The notes beneath the pieces were generated by a model. The model did not search any database. It was not told the DNA's origin and saw only the letters and a list, made by a program, of their open reading frames with translations. A program made the position numbers and the translations under genes. 64,000 bases of DNA, taken from NCBI RefSeq assembly GCF_029674545.1, contig NZ_CP121354.1:3419001-3483000 (forward strand), read 5' to 3'. Below are positions 1 through 8,325 of this stretch, one piece after another (within the stretch, counting starts at the first letter, position 1; every line of letters begins with the position of its first letter). This stretch comes from Mesorhizobium sp. WSM4904. GTDB taxonomy: Bacteria > Pseudomonadota > Alphaproteobacteria > Rhizobiales > Rhizobiaceae.

Positions 1-1244
<1,244 letters not shown>

Positions 1245-1282
1245 GACAGTCCACGGGCGGCGAACAAATACGAGGTTCTGAA

Positions 1283-2050
1283 ATGGCTGACTGGTCCGCC
1301 GCCCAATATCTGAAATTCGAGGACGAGCGCACGCGGCCGGCGCGGGACTTGGCGGCACAAGTTCCCGTCGACTTTCCGCGCCGCGTCGTCGATATCGGCT
1401 GCGGTCCGGGCAACTCGACGGAGCTTCTGGTCGAGCGCTGGCCGGATGCCGAAGTCCGCGGCTTCGACACTTCGCCCGACATGATCGAGAAGGCGCGGGC
1501 GCGGCTGCCCAACGTCAATTTCGAACTTGCGGATGCTTCCACCTGGCAGCCGCAGAAGCCGGTCGACGTGATCTTCGCCAACGCCGTTTTCCAGTGGCTG
1601 CCAGAGCATCCGGCGGTGTTCCAGCGGCTGATGGGACTGCTTGCGCCCGGCGGCGCTCTGGCCATCCAGATGCCCGACAATCTCGCCGAACCCTCGCATC
1701 AGCTGATGCGCGACACGGCGGCCGAGATGCCGTTCTCGGCGAAGCTGAAAGGCGCCGCGCGCGCGCCGCTGCCGCCGGTTTCCTTCTACTACGATCTCCT
1801 GTCGCCGCTCGCGGATCGGGTGGATATCTGGCACACGATCTACAACCATCCGCTGGCCGATGCTGAAGCAATCGTGGAGTGGGTCAAGTCAACGGGGCTG
1901 AAGCCCTTCCTCGATCCGCTCGACGGGGACGAGAAGAAGACTTTCCTCGAAAGCTATACCGCCAAGATCGCAAAGGCCTATCCGAAGACGGCGAACGGCA
2001 AGGTGCTGCTGCGCTTCCCGCGCATCTTCATCATCGCCAAGCGCGCCTGA
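1283..2050 (+). CDS. tam: Trans-aconitate 2-methyltransferase
   Basis: This 255-residue class I SAM-dependent methyltransferase esterifies trans-aconitate, a by-product that inhibits aconitase, in the cytosol. SAM motif I is visible as [15 protein letters not shown] near residues 35-49, followed by FDTSPDMI and the post-motif [10 protein letters not shown]. The opening [20 protein letters not shown] is the family's characteristic start (W-x-x-x-x-Y-x-x-F-x-x-x-R-x-R-P). A GAGG ribosome site lies about 8 bases before the ATG. The gene stands 38 bp after ettA in the same direction and may be read through from it. The length matches the family, so the assignment is firm at family level. The substrate is inferred. 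Confidence 0.9.
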   Translation: MADWSAAQYLKFEDERTRPARDLAAQVPVDFPRRVVDIGCGPGNSTELLVERWPDAEVRGFDTSPDMIEKARARLPNVNFELADASTWQPQKPVDVIFANAVFQWLPEHPAVFQRLMGLLAPGGALAIQMPDNLAEPSHQLMRDTAAEMPFSAKLKGAARAPLPPVSFYYDLLSPLADRVDIWHTIYNHPLADAEAIVEWVKSTGLKPFLDPLDGDEKKTFLESYTAKIAKAYPKTANGKVLLRFPRIFIIAKRA

Positions 2051-2179
2051 CCGCGTCCGGTCAACTCATCGCGATAGCCGCGCGCAACAGAGATTTAAGC
2101 TGGCATAAACCGGCCAAATGCGACAAGGGTGGCCCGCCCCGCTTCGGCACCAAAAGGTTGCGCCTCGGACGGATTGGAC

Positions 2180-3301
2180 ATGCATCGCGTCATCATCAGC
2201 GGCATCGGCGCCGAAATCCCCGAGCCAGTCATCACCAATGAAGAGCTGGTCGGAAGCTTCAACAGCTGGGTCGATACCGAAAATGCGCGCCGTGCCGTCA
2301 CCGGCGAGACGCTGCTGCAGAAGTCGGACAGCGACTTCATCGTCCATGCATCGGGGGTGCAGACCCGCCATGTGATCGAGCGCGAAGGCATCCTCGATCC
2401 CACCCGCATGGCGCCACGGATTCCGGCGCGGCCGGATGACGCGCTGTCGCTGCAGGCGGAGTTCGGCATCGCATCCGCCAGGAAAGCGATCGCTCATGCC
2501 GGCGTGAAAGCGTCGGATATCGATCTGGTGATCTGCTCGGCCTCGCATCACCAGCGGCCTTATCCGGCGATCGCCATCGAGATGCAGGAGGCGCTGGGCA
2601 CCAAGGGCGCCGGCTTCGACATGGGGCTGGGCTGCTCTTCCGCCGCGGCGGCGCTGCACATCGCGGTCAACCTGGTCAGGGCAGGGGCGCACAGGCGCAT
2701 TCTGGTGTCGACGCCGGAAATCATCACCGGCCATCTCAATTTTCGCGACCGGCAGACGCATTTCATCTTCGGCGACGCTTCGGTCGCGATGATCGTCGAA
2801 GGGCTCAACCAGGGCGAGAAGCGGCCGGGGCGCTTCGAGGTGCTGGACACGCGCACCTGGACGCAGATGTCGAACAACATCCGCACCAATCTCGGCTACC
2901 ACACCCGCACCGCCCAGGACGATCCCTACCAGATCAAGCTCGAAGGCAACCTGATCAAGCAGGTCGGCAACAAGGTGTTCAAGGAAGTCACCGTCGCGGG
3001 CCATAAATTCATCGTCGAGTTCCTGGCCGAGCATGGGCTGACGCCGAAAGGCATCCGCCGCTTCTGGCTGCATCAGGCCAATGCGCGCATGAACGCGATG
3101 ATCCTGAAACTCGCCTTCGGCCACGATGTCGACCATGACCGCGCGCCGATGGTGCTGGAGCGGCTCGGCAACACGGCGGGCGCCGGCGCGATCGTGGCGC
3201 TGTCCGAAAACCATGCGGACATGAAGGCCGGCGATTTCGGCCTGCTCTGCGCCTTCGGCGCCGGCTATTCGATCGGTGGCGCGCTGCTCAGGATGCTCTG
3301 A
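2180..3301 (+). CDS. FabH-like beta-ketoacyl-ACP synthase III
   Basis: This 373-residue thiolase-fold enzyme is of the KAS III type, which condenses an acyl-CoA starter with malonyl-ACP. The Cys-His-Asn triad is visible: Cys in GLGCSSAAAAL, His in WLHQANARMN and Asn in LERLGNTAGAG. It is longer than housekeeping FabH (about 320 residues), with extra sequence between residues 20 and 70. I place the start at ATG 2180 (MHRVIISG) because the KAS III fold begins there. An upstream ATG at 2129 would add 17 unrelated residues. The long form resembles KAS III variants that channel beta-oxidation-derived acyl-CoAs into fatty acid synthesis. That role, and the starter used, are inference. The 3' end overlaps the convergent gene by 14 bp. 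Confidence 0.85.
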   Translation: MHRVIISGIGAEIPEPVITNEELVGSFNSWVDTENARRAVTGETLLQKSDSDFIVHASGVQTRHVIEREGILDPTRMAPRIPARPDDALSLQAEFGIASARKAIAHAGVKASDIDLVICSASHHQRPYPAIAIEMQEALGTKGAGFDMGLGCSSAAAALHIAVNLVRAGAHRRILVSTPEIITGHLNFRDRQTHFIFGDASVAMIVEGLNQGEKRPGRFEVLDTRTWTQMSNNIRTNLGYHTRTAQDDPYQIKLEGNLIKQVGNKVFKEVTVAGHKFIVEFLAEHGLTPKGIRRFWLHQANARMNAMILKLAFGHDVDHDRAPMVLERLGNTAGAGAIVALSENHADMKAGDFGLLCAFGAGYSIGGALLRML

Positions 3302-3875
3302 AAGCCACGGGCGCGAAGGGCACCAGCATCGGCACGCGCCTGGCATAGTCGTCATAGGCGGGGCCGAGCTCGCCGCGCAGGAAGCTCTCTTCCAGTCGCG
3401 CCTTGACGACGATGCCGACAAGCAGAAGGCCGGCGCCGGCGATGCCCCAGACCGTGCCCTTCGCAGCCATGGTGGCCAGGATCGACAGCAGCAGGCCCGT
3501 GTAGATCGGGTGGCGGACCAGCCGATAGGGACCGGTCTCGACCACGCGATGATCGGCCTTGGCTGTGATGGTGCCGGACCACAGCCTGCCGAGATGCAGG
3601 CGCGCCCACCAGGCGAAGGCGATGCCGATGGCGATCAGGGCGACGCAGATCCACGCCTCGGCAAGCGTCGGCGTCCACAGCCGCAGCCTGCCGGCATAGC
3701 CGTGCGCCGGCACGAACAGCAGGATGGTGCCGGCGAGCCACAGTACCCGATATTGCGCCTCAGCCCTGAAGCCTGCGCGCTTTTGCGCGGGGTCGGCCCA
3801 GAAGGAGGCCAAAGCCCAGGATACGATCCAAGCCAGCCACAAGGCAGCGATTGCGGGTCCGGGATGCATGATCAA
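3288..3875 (-). CDS. Isoprenylcysteine carboxyl methyltransferase-type membrane methyltransferase
   Basis: This 195-residue integral membrane protein has about four to five hydrophobic segments. It also has the ICMT/phospholipid-methyltransferase signature GPYRLVRHPIYTGLLLS in its second half, where the RHP motif forms part of the SAM site, followed by a conserved E near LEESFLRGE. Bacterial members methylate small hydrophobic or isoprenoid substrates at the membrane. The substrate cannot be told from sequence. It is convergent with the KAS III gene and its last 14 bp overlap that gene. The ATG at 3875 is followed by another at 3869 (M-I-M), so the start is uncertain by two codons. Confidence 0.8.
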   Translation of the reverse strand: MIMHPGPAIAALWLAWIVSWALASFWADPAQKRAGFRAEAQYRVLWLAGTILLFVPAHGYAGRLRLWTPTLAEAWICVALIAIGIAFAWWARLHLGRLWSGTITAKADHRVVETGPYRLVRHPIYTGLLLSILATMAAKGTVWGIAGAGLLLVGIVVKARLEESFLRGELGPAYDDYARRVPMLVPFAPVAFRAS

Positions 3876-3980
3876 CCTTTCGTCTTGGCGCCGCCATGAA
3901 AGCGACGCCGCGGGGCCAAAGATAGTGGCGGCCAGTAAGAACGTCGTGATCGCAAGGCGGGCGGCGGGCAGACACCGCTC

Positions 3981-4412
3981 CTATTCGCTCGAACAGCTAA
4001 ACATCCACTGTACGCCAAAGGCATCGACGAGCATCCCGAAGCTCGTCCCCCAATATCGACGCGCCAGAGGCACGGTGATCCCGCCGCCCTCGGCCATGTT
4101 ACCGAACAGCGCCCGCATCGTGATGAGGTCGTCGAACTCCAACATCAGCGCCGAGCCTTTCATGGGCTCGGCGTCGTCATTGTCGGATGCGTGAAAAAGG
4201 ATGCCCGGCCCCTCGAAACGGGCATGCAGCACTTTCCCTCGCATGGCCTCGGTTCGCACGGGCATATTGTTTTCACCCCAGCGCAGCAGGACTGTTCCCC
4301 GGCCGAGGCCGCAACATTCGTAAAAGGCGAGAGCCTCCTCGCAGTTGGTCGTGAAGAACAGCGAGGGAGAAAACCGCATCCCGTGTCCTTGCTTCTGAAC
4401 CGTGGTCGTCAT
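3981..4412 (-). CDS. VOC-family (PhnB/glyoxalase-like) protein
   Basis: This 143-residue protein belongs to the vicinal oxygen chelate superfamily. It has a paired beta-alpha-beta-beta-beta layout with LFFTTNCEEALAFYE at the N-terminus and the typical ending YWGTSFGMLVDAFGVQWMF, as in PhnB-like/DUF1428-type members. The open frame extends upstream, but the start at ATG 4412 is strongly preferred. It overlaps the stop of the preceding tautomerase gene as ATGA, giving translational coupling, and the extra upstream residues are arginine-rich out-of-frame sequence. The metal ligands are not obvious, so it may be non-enzymatic or a resistance-type binding protein. It forms a two-gene operon with the tautomerase. 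Confidence 0.82.
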   Translation of the reverse strand: MTTTVQKQGHGMRFSPSLFFTTNCEEALAFYECCGLGRGTVLLRWGENNMPVRTEAMRGKVLHARFEGPGILFHASDNDDAEPMKGSALMLEFDDLITMRALFGNMAEGGGITVPLARRYWGTSFGMLVDAFGVQWMFSCSSE

Positions 4413-4828
4413 GCGGCGGCCATCGCCGCCGCGACCAGCGCCTCGCCTGAATATTGCCGGCCGCCGATACCCCAGCCGCCGTCGGGCGCATTGAGAATGT
4501 TGATCCAGGTATTTTCGGGCCTGTGACCCGGCACGCAAAGGTCGGTGACGATGCTTGCGGCGGCCATGATGAATGCCTCTCGTGCCTCGATGGAGGCAAG
4601 GCCTATGTTCGGCAGTTTCAATTCCACCATGACGACAGGCCGGTTGGCACCGCCCGCATAGATGCGATGATTCGGCAGGACATGGACCGTTCCGCCGACG
4701 ATTGCAGTGAAAAATGCATTCCCGGTGGCTCCGGAGGCCTCGATGAGCGCGGCGCTCAGGCGGGGAAGGATTTCGCGCTCTCCAGCGGCTGTCAGCACGC
4801 CTTCGGGCGCGGTCACGGTGATCGGCAT
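4409..4828 (-). CDS. Tautomerase-superfamily protein (4-oxalocrotonate tautomerase type)
   Basis: This 139-residue protein begins Met-Pro-Ile-Thr. Removing the Met would leave the N-terminal Pro1 that serves as catalytic base in the tautomerase superfamily. The length suggests a fused-repeat form rather than the 62-residue 4-OT monomer. Such enzymes interconvert keto and enol forms of unsaturated acids. The substrate is unknown. It is the first gene of an operon with the VOC protein and is divergent from a TetR regulator 123 bp away, which is the usual arrangement for local repression. Confidence 0.78.
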   Translation of the reverse strand: MPITVTAPEGVLTAAGEREILPRLSAALIEASGATGNAFFTAIVGGTVHVLPNHRIYAGGANRPVVMVELKLPNIGLASIEAREAFIMAAASIVTDLCVPGHRPENTWINILNAPDGGWGIGGRQYSGEALVAAAMAAA

Positions 4829-4889
4829 GATGGTTTTCCCTTGCTTGCTGCGGATGGCCCTGACGGCTCTGGTGCTTTGCGCTTGTCAG

Positions 4890-4913
4890 GTTACGTATTG
4901 ATTGTTACGTTAC
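4890..4913. promoter_or_regulatory. Candidate TetR operator with repeated TTACGT half-sites
   Basis: The divergent gap between the tautomerase and TetR genes contains TTACGT at 4891-4896 and again at 4905-4910, 14 bp start to start, within an AT-rich island (GTTACGTATTGATTGTTACG). The first copy is inside the 6-bp palindrome TACGTA. Position and spacing suit binding by the adjacent regulator and control of both genes. Binding is inferred. Confidence 0.4.
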
Positions 4914-4951
4914 ATCAAATCGGCAAGTCAATAGGTTTCGTATCGATCACT

Positions 4952-5620
4952 ATGGAAAATCTCGAGAAGTCACGCGGCGGCAGGCCGCGTGCATTCGACC
5001 CGGAGGTTGCGCTCGACGCCGCGATGCATTTGTTCTGGGAGCATGGCTATGAAGCGACCTCGCTTGCCATGTTGCGCGAGGCCATGGGCCTGACGCCGCC
5101 GCAGATCTACAACGCCTTCACCGACAAGGAGACGCTGTTCCGTCGGGCGCTGGCGCGCTACCACGAAAGGGAGATCGGCTTTGCGCTCGACGCGCTTAGC
5201 GCGGCGGTGCCCGTCAAGGAGGCGATCCGTTTGCTTCTGATGGGCGCGGCTGAGACCTACACGCGGCCGGGCAAGCCCGGCGGCTGCCTTTTCATTAGCG
5301 GTGCGCTGGCGACCTCGCCGCAGGCGCAAGCCGTCGCGGACGAGCTCAAGACATATCGCAAGGCGACCGAAGCGGCGATCGCGGCGCGGCTGGGTACGGG
5401 CCAAGAGGCCGGCGAATTGCCGGCGAATCTGTCCGTCGAGCGATTGGCCAAATACCTGACCGGCGTCATGCACGGAATGTCGATCCAGGCGCGCGACGGC
5501 GCTTCGGCGGAAGACCTCAGGGCTATGGCCGAGATCGCTCTTGCCGCTTGGGCAGCCGAAGTGCGAAAAGCGGCCGACTCAAATGGCGAAACCGATGCCG
5601 GACCTGTTCTTCACGACTGA
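4952..5620 (+). CDS. TetR/AcrR-family transcriptional regulator
   Basis: This 222-residue DNA-binding repressor is likely autoregulatory. An N-terminal helix-turn-helix covers residues 10-60, with GGRPRAFD leading into ALDAAMHLFWEHGYEATSLAML and the recognition segment LTPPQIYNAFTDKETLF. The C-terminal ligand domain has the CLFISGAL motif seen in a common AcrR subfamily. The open frame runs upstream to 4454, but the ATG at 4952 begins the conserved fold and the upstream part is antisense to the tautomerase gene. It is divergent from the tautomerase-VOC operon, which is its probable target. The 3' end overlaps the MOSC gene by 38 bp. Confidence 0.88.
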   Translation: MENLEKSRGGRPRAFDPEVALDAAMHLFWEHGYEATSLAMLREAMGLTPPQIYNAFTDKETLFRRALARYHEREIGFALDALSAAVPVKEAIRLLLMGAAETYTRPGKPGGCLFISGALATSPQAQAVADELKTYRKATEAAIAARLGTGQEAGELPANLSVERLAKYLTGVMHGMSIQARDGASAEDLRAMAEIALAAWAAEVRKAADSNGETDAGPVLHD

Positions 5621-6212
5621 AACGCCCGTCGAGATCGTGCCGGGCCGCAAGCTCGCGGCGATGGCCGCGGCGCTTTACACGGCGCCTTCCGATCATTTCG
5701 AGACAAGACGGGTGGAGGAATTGCGGCTCGGCTTCGACGGCATCGAGGGCGATTTCCATGCCGGCGCGACGCGGCGTTCGGGCGGGCGCGAGCCCTGGTA
5801 TCCGCGTGGCACCGAGATGCGCAACGAGCGGCAGTTGTCTCTGGTCGCCGCCGACGAACTGGCCATCGTCGCCGAGCGCATGGGCATCGCGGAGATCAAG
5901 CCGGAGTGGATCGGCGCCAACCTGCTTATCGAAGGCGTGCCGCATCTTTCCATGCTGCCGGCGGGATCGCTGCTGTTTTTCAAGGGCGGCGTGACCGTCA
6001 AGGTCGACGCCCAGAACGGGCCCTGCCGCTTTTCCGGCCGCTCGGTGGCCGAGCATGCCGGCATGACTGATCACGAGGCTGGGGCATTGCTGTTTCCGAA
6101 AGCAGCCAAGCGCCTGCGCGGTCTCGTCGCCTGGGTCGAGAAGCCGGGCGTCATCAGGACAGGCGAGGAGATATCGGTACGGGTGCCGGAGCAGTGGATC
6201 TATCGCGCCTAA
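5583..6212 (+). CDS. MOSC-domain protein
   Basis: This protein of about 209 residues has a MOSC (molybdenum cofactor sulfurase C-terminal) domain. The family handles sulfur on molybdenum cofactor or on small substrates through a conserved cysteine. The core here includes GIEGDFHAG, RNERQLSLVA, GANLLIEG and the Cys-containing QNGPCRFSGRSV. The start is uncertain. ATG 5583 (MAKPMPDLF) and ATG 5595 (MPDLF) are both reasonable, and the open frame extends to 5541. It overlaps the end of the TetR gene, suggesting co-transcription. Its TAA stop (6210-6212) lies exactly at the left edge of a dispersed repeat. Confidence 0.82.
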   Translation: MAKPMPDLFFTTETPVEIVPGRKLAAMAAALYTAPSDHFETRRVEELRLGFDGIEGDFHAGATRRSGGREPWYPRGTEMRNERQLSLVAADELAIVAERMGIAEIKPEWIGANLLIEGVPHLSMLPAGSLLFFKGGVTVKVDAQNGPCRFSGRSVAEHAGMTDHEAGALLFPKAAKRLRGLVAWVEKPGVIRTGEEISVRVPEQWIYRA

Positions 6213-6312
6213 AGCGCATCGCGCTGAAGCGGATTCAGGCGACGCGCTTCAAGTCTTTGTTTGATGCATGCCGTTCTCCCAAACCGCCGCGCACTGTGGG
6301 CGACATGCATTA
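6210..6312 (+). repeat. Dispersed ~100-bp palindromic repeat, copy 1
   Basis: Two stem-loop modules are visible. The first has AAGCGCatcGCG...GACGCGCTTC arms. The second has GATGCATG...CCCAAACCGC-CGCGCACT...GGGCGACATGCAT arms. Related copies lie near 16983, 27196, 52978, 56212, 59231 and 60281. The left edge provides the stop of the MOSC gene and the right edge the stop of the convergent aminotransferase gene. Confidence 0.75.
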
Positions 6313-7266
6313 GTAGCGCACCGGGCTCGACCAGGCCGGATCGTCGTGCTTGTTCCAATAGAGTGCCATCAGACGCTCAGTGATCACCCCGACCTTGCCG
6401 TCGGCGACAGGCGCGCCGTCGATCGTCGTGACGGGCATGATGCCGCCGGCAGTCGAGGTGATGAAGACTTCGTCGGCTGTCTTGAGCGCGGCCACGCTGA
6501 CATCCGCCGCCACCGCAGGGAGCTCCGCCTCGGCGCATAAGTCAAACACGGTGCGGCGCGTGATGCCGGGCAGAACGCCAACGGCGGGCGTCGACAGTTT
6601 GCCCGCCTTGACGCAGAACACGTTAAAGCCCGGACCTTCGGCGACGTTGCCGTTGAAGTCGAGGATCAGCGCGGTGTCGGCGCGGCGATCATAGGCGTCG
6701 TAGAGCCCACGCACCAGGTCCAGCCAATGGTAGTTCTTGATCGAGGGATCGATCGAGGCGGGTGGGATGCGGACCTTGTCGCTGATCGCGACATGCAGGC
6801 CGCGACGCAGCTGCTCGGCATTGGCGACGGAGCCAAAGGGGACGGCGAAAGCCATGAACCGGTTGACCGCCTGACGCGGATCGCGACTGAAGGTCGGCGA
6901 TGCACCGCGCGTGCACAGCATCTCGACATAGGCTGCTCGATGGCCGGACAGCGCAACGCAGTTGTGAAGGATTTCGGCGACGCCGTCGCGGTCGAACGGG
7001 ATCGCCATGCGGAGCTTTTCCAACCCGCCGAAGAAACGCTCGAGATGCAGATCGAGACGGAAAAAGTGGCCATCCCAGACATGGACCGTGTCGTAGGTGG
7101 CGTCGGAGTGCAGAAAGCCCCAGTCGAGCACCGAGACCTTGGCCTGCGACATCGGCAGGTATTGTCCGTCTAGGTAGGCGACGCCGTCCGGATAGGCGTG
7201 CGGGTCGACATGACGATCTGAAAGAATGGGCAGCGGCGCAGCGGGCTTGGGGGCGGCCTGGCTCAT
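6310..7266 (-). CDS. Fold-type IV PLP aminotransferase, candidate (R)-selective amine transaminase
   Basis: This 318-residue cytosolic class IV aminotransferase belongs to the BCAT / D-amino-acid transaminase fold. Lys177 in SIKNYHWLDLVRG is the expected PLP lysine. Glu210 in GNVAEGPGFNVF is the cofactor-facing acid. Tyr58 lies in HSDATYDTVHVWDG, followed by FFRLDLHLERF. The segments VEMLCTRG, GVLPGITRR and TAGGIMPVTT also fit. From memory, this set matches the (R)-amine:pyruvate transaminases, for example the Aspergillus terreus enzyme and a reported Mesorhizobium loti homologue, more closely than BCATs or D-Ala transaminase. Substrate and stereochemistry are inference. The gene stands alone, and its stop codon lies in a dispersed repeat. 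Confidence 0.85.
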   Translation of the reverse strand: MSQAAPKPAAPLPILSDRHVDPHAYPDGVAYLDGQYLPMSQAKVSVLDWGFLHSDATYDTVHVWDGHFFRLDLHLERFFGGLEKLRMAIPFDRDGVAEILHNCVALSGHRAAYVEMLCTRGASPTFSRDPRQAVNRFMAFAVPFGSVANAEQLRRGLHVAISDKVRIPPASIDPSIKNYHWLDLVRGLYDAYDRRADTALILDFNGNVAEGPGFNVFCVKAGKLSTPAVGVLPGITRRTVFDLCAEAELPAVAADVSVAALKTADEVFITSTAGGIMPVTTIDGAPVADGKVGVITERLMALYWNKHDDPAWSSPVRY

Positions 7267-7371
7267 TTCATTCCTCCTTCGTCGTTCCGGGAAGGCAGGC
7301 TAGCGTCCGGCCCCGAATGAAGTAGAGCCAGGCCGCTGGCGCTGCTTGGCCGATCGGGTGGCTGGACGACC

Positions 7372-7686
7372 TCATTCGTCCTCGTCGTCCTCTTCCAACA
7401 AGCGCGTCGCGCGCCAGCGGGTCAGCACCTCATTGGTCTGCTCGATGACGAAGAAGCGCGCCGAATCCCGGTCATAGCCTTCGGCCAGCAGCTTCTCGTA
7501 GTCGGTATGGGCGTGGCGGACATGGGCGATGGTTGCCAGCCACACCGCGATCGTCGGCGGCAAGGTCTTCATATGCACGGCCCCAGCATCGGCGCGGATC
7601 TTTTCCATGTCCGCGTAAGGGCCGAGCGGCAAGAGCGCGGTCAGCGCCTTGGCAATGGCGCGGCGGCGGCCGGTCGGCGTGCTCAT
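7372..7686 (-). CDS. DUF2293-domain protein
   Basis: This is a 104-residue small basic-to-acidic protein. Its central and C-terminal part (PPTIAVWLATIAHVRHAHTDY ... ARFFVIEQTNEVLTRWRATRLL) matches the pattern I associate with DUF2293, a conserved domain of unknown function. The tail is a run of Glu/Asp. It overlaps the upstream trmO gene by 4 bp (ATGA), so the two are translationally coupled and may act together in RNA modification. That link rests on position only. Confidence 0.75.
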   Translation of the reverse strand: MSTPTGRRRAIAKALTALLPLGPYADMEKIRADAGAVHMKTLPPTIAVWLATIAHVRHAHTDYEKLLAEGYDRDSARFFVIEQTNEVLTRWRATRLLEEDDEDE

Positions 7687-8228
7687 TTCTCGTCACGCCC
7701 GGCAATGGTCGCTTCCGGGAAGGCGTCGATCGAGGCGTAGTAGGGCTTGACGTCGATGACCGGCGTGCCATCGAGCACGTCGATAGCATCGATCTCGATC
7801 CGGCCTTCCTCGATATCGAGCGCGACGAGCTTCGCGACATGCAGCCCGACGGGGTTTGGCCGGGCAGGGGAGCGTAGCGAGAAAACGCCTTTCGGTTCAG
7901 CGGCATGGCGCGGTTTCTGCACAATCAGATTCCGCGGCGCATGATCGAGCCAGGACAGGATGACGATGTGGCTGGCGCGGTCGAGATTCTGCAGCCCCGG
8001 ACGATAGCGCTCGTCGATCAGGACGGCTGCCGTCCGTCCGGTGTCGCGGGCAGCGCGCATGTTCTTCGGACAGTCCTCGCGGCTCGTCCAGGGCGAGACT
8101 ATGCGGCCGATGAAGACGACATGGCCGTCGGGCGGCATATCCGCCGGGTCGGTTTCAAGGAGCTTCTCACCCTCGCGTGGCTCGAACATCGCCTTCGTCC
8201 GCTCAATCGTTCGCGGCGCGAGGGTCAC
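7683..8228 (-). CDS. trmO: tRNA (N6-threonylcarbamoyladenosine37-N6)-methyltransferase TrmO (TsaA/YaeB family)
   Basis: This 181-residue protein has the TrmO beta-barrel fold. The family N6-methylates t6A37 in tRNAs that read ACY codons, using SAM. Visible motifs are FIGRIVSPWTSREDCPKN near the N-terminus, HIVILSWLDHA and the family hallmark FSLRSPARPNPVGLHVAKL. Several rhizobial proteins are, like this one, shorter than the 235-residue E. coli enzyme because they lack its C-terminal extension. It is the first gene of an operon with DUF2293 and is divergent from the ArsR-methyltransferase gene. Confidence 0.85.
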   Translation of the reverse strand: MTLAPRTIERTKAMFEPREGEKLLETDPADMPPDGHVVFIGRIVSPWTSREDCPKNMRAARDTGRTAAVLIDERYRPGLQNLDRASHIVILSWLDHAPRNLIVQKPRHAAEPKGVFSLRSPARPNPVGLHVAKLVALDIEEGRIEIDAIDVLDGTPVIDVKPYYASIDAFPEATIAGRDEK

Positions 8229-8293
8229 GGCTGCGCCATTTTCTTGTCCGGAAGCGACATAGTGCTTGCCAGGGTTTCAAATTCGACATAAAC

Positions 8294-8309
8294 ATATCTT
8301 TATATCTTT
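8294..8309. promoter_or_regulatory. Tandem 8-mer operator candidate upstream of the ArsR-methyltransferase/metF operon
   Basis: The octamer ATATCTTT occurs twice without a gap (ATATCTTTATATCTTT), 16 bp before ATG 8326, and is preceded by a third partial copy (ACATAAACATATC). The AT-rich block is unusual in this GC-rich neighbourhood. It is placed for autoregulation by the ArsR-type protein encoded just downstream. Binding is inferred. Confidence 0.5.
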
Positions 8310-8325
8310 CAGCGAGTACCCGTTC

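Noticed and set aside
2066..3421. 451-codon minus-strand open frame opposite the KAS III gene
   Set aside because: It overlaps a motif-complete ketosynthase and has random-looking composition.
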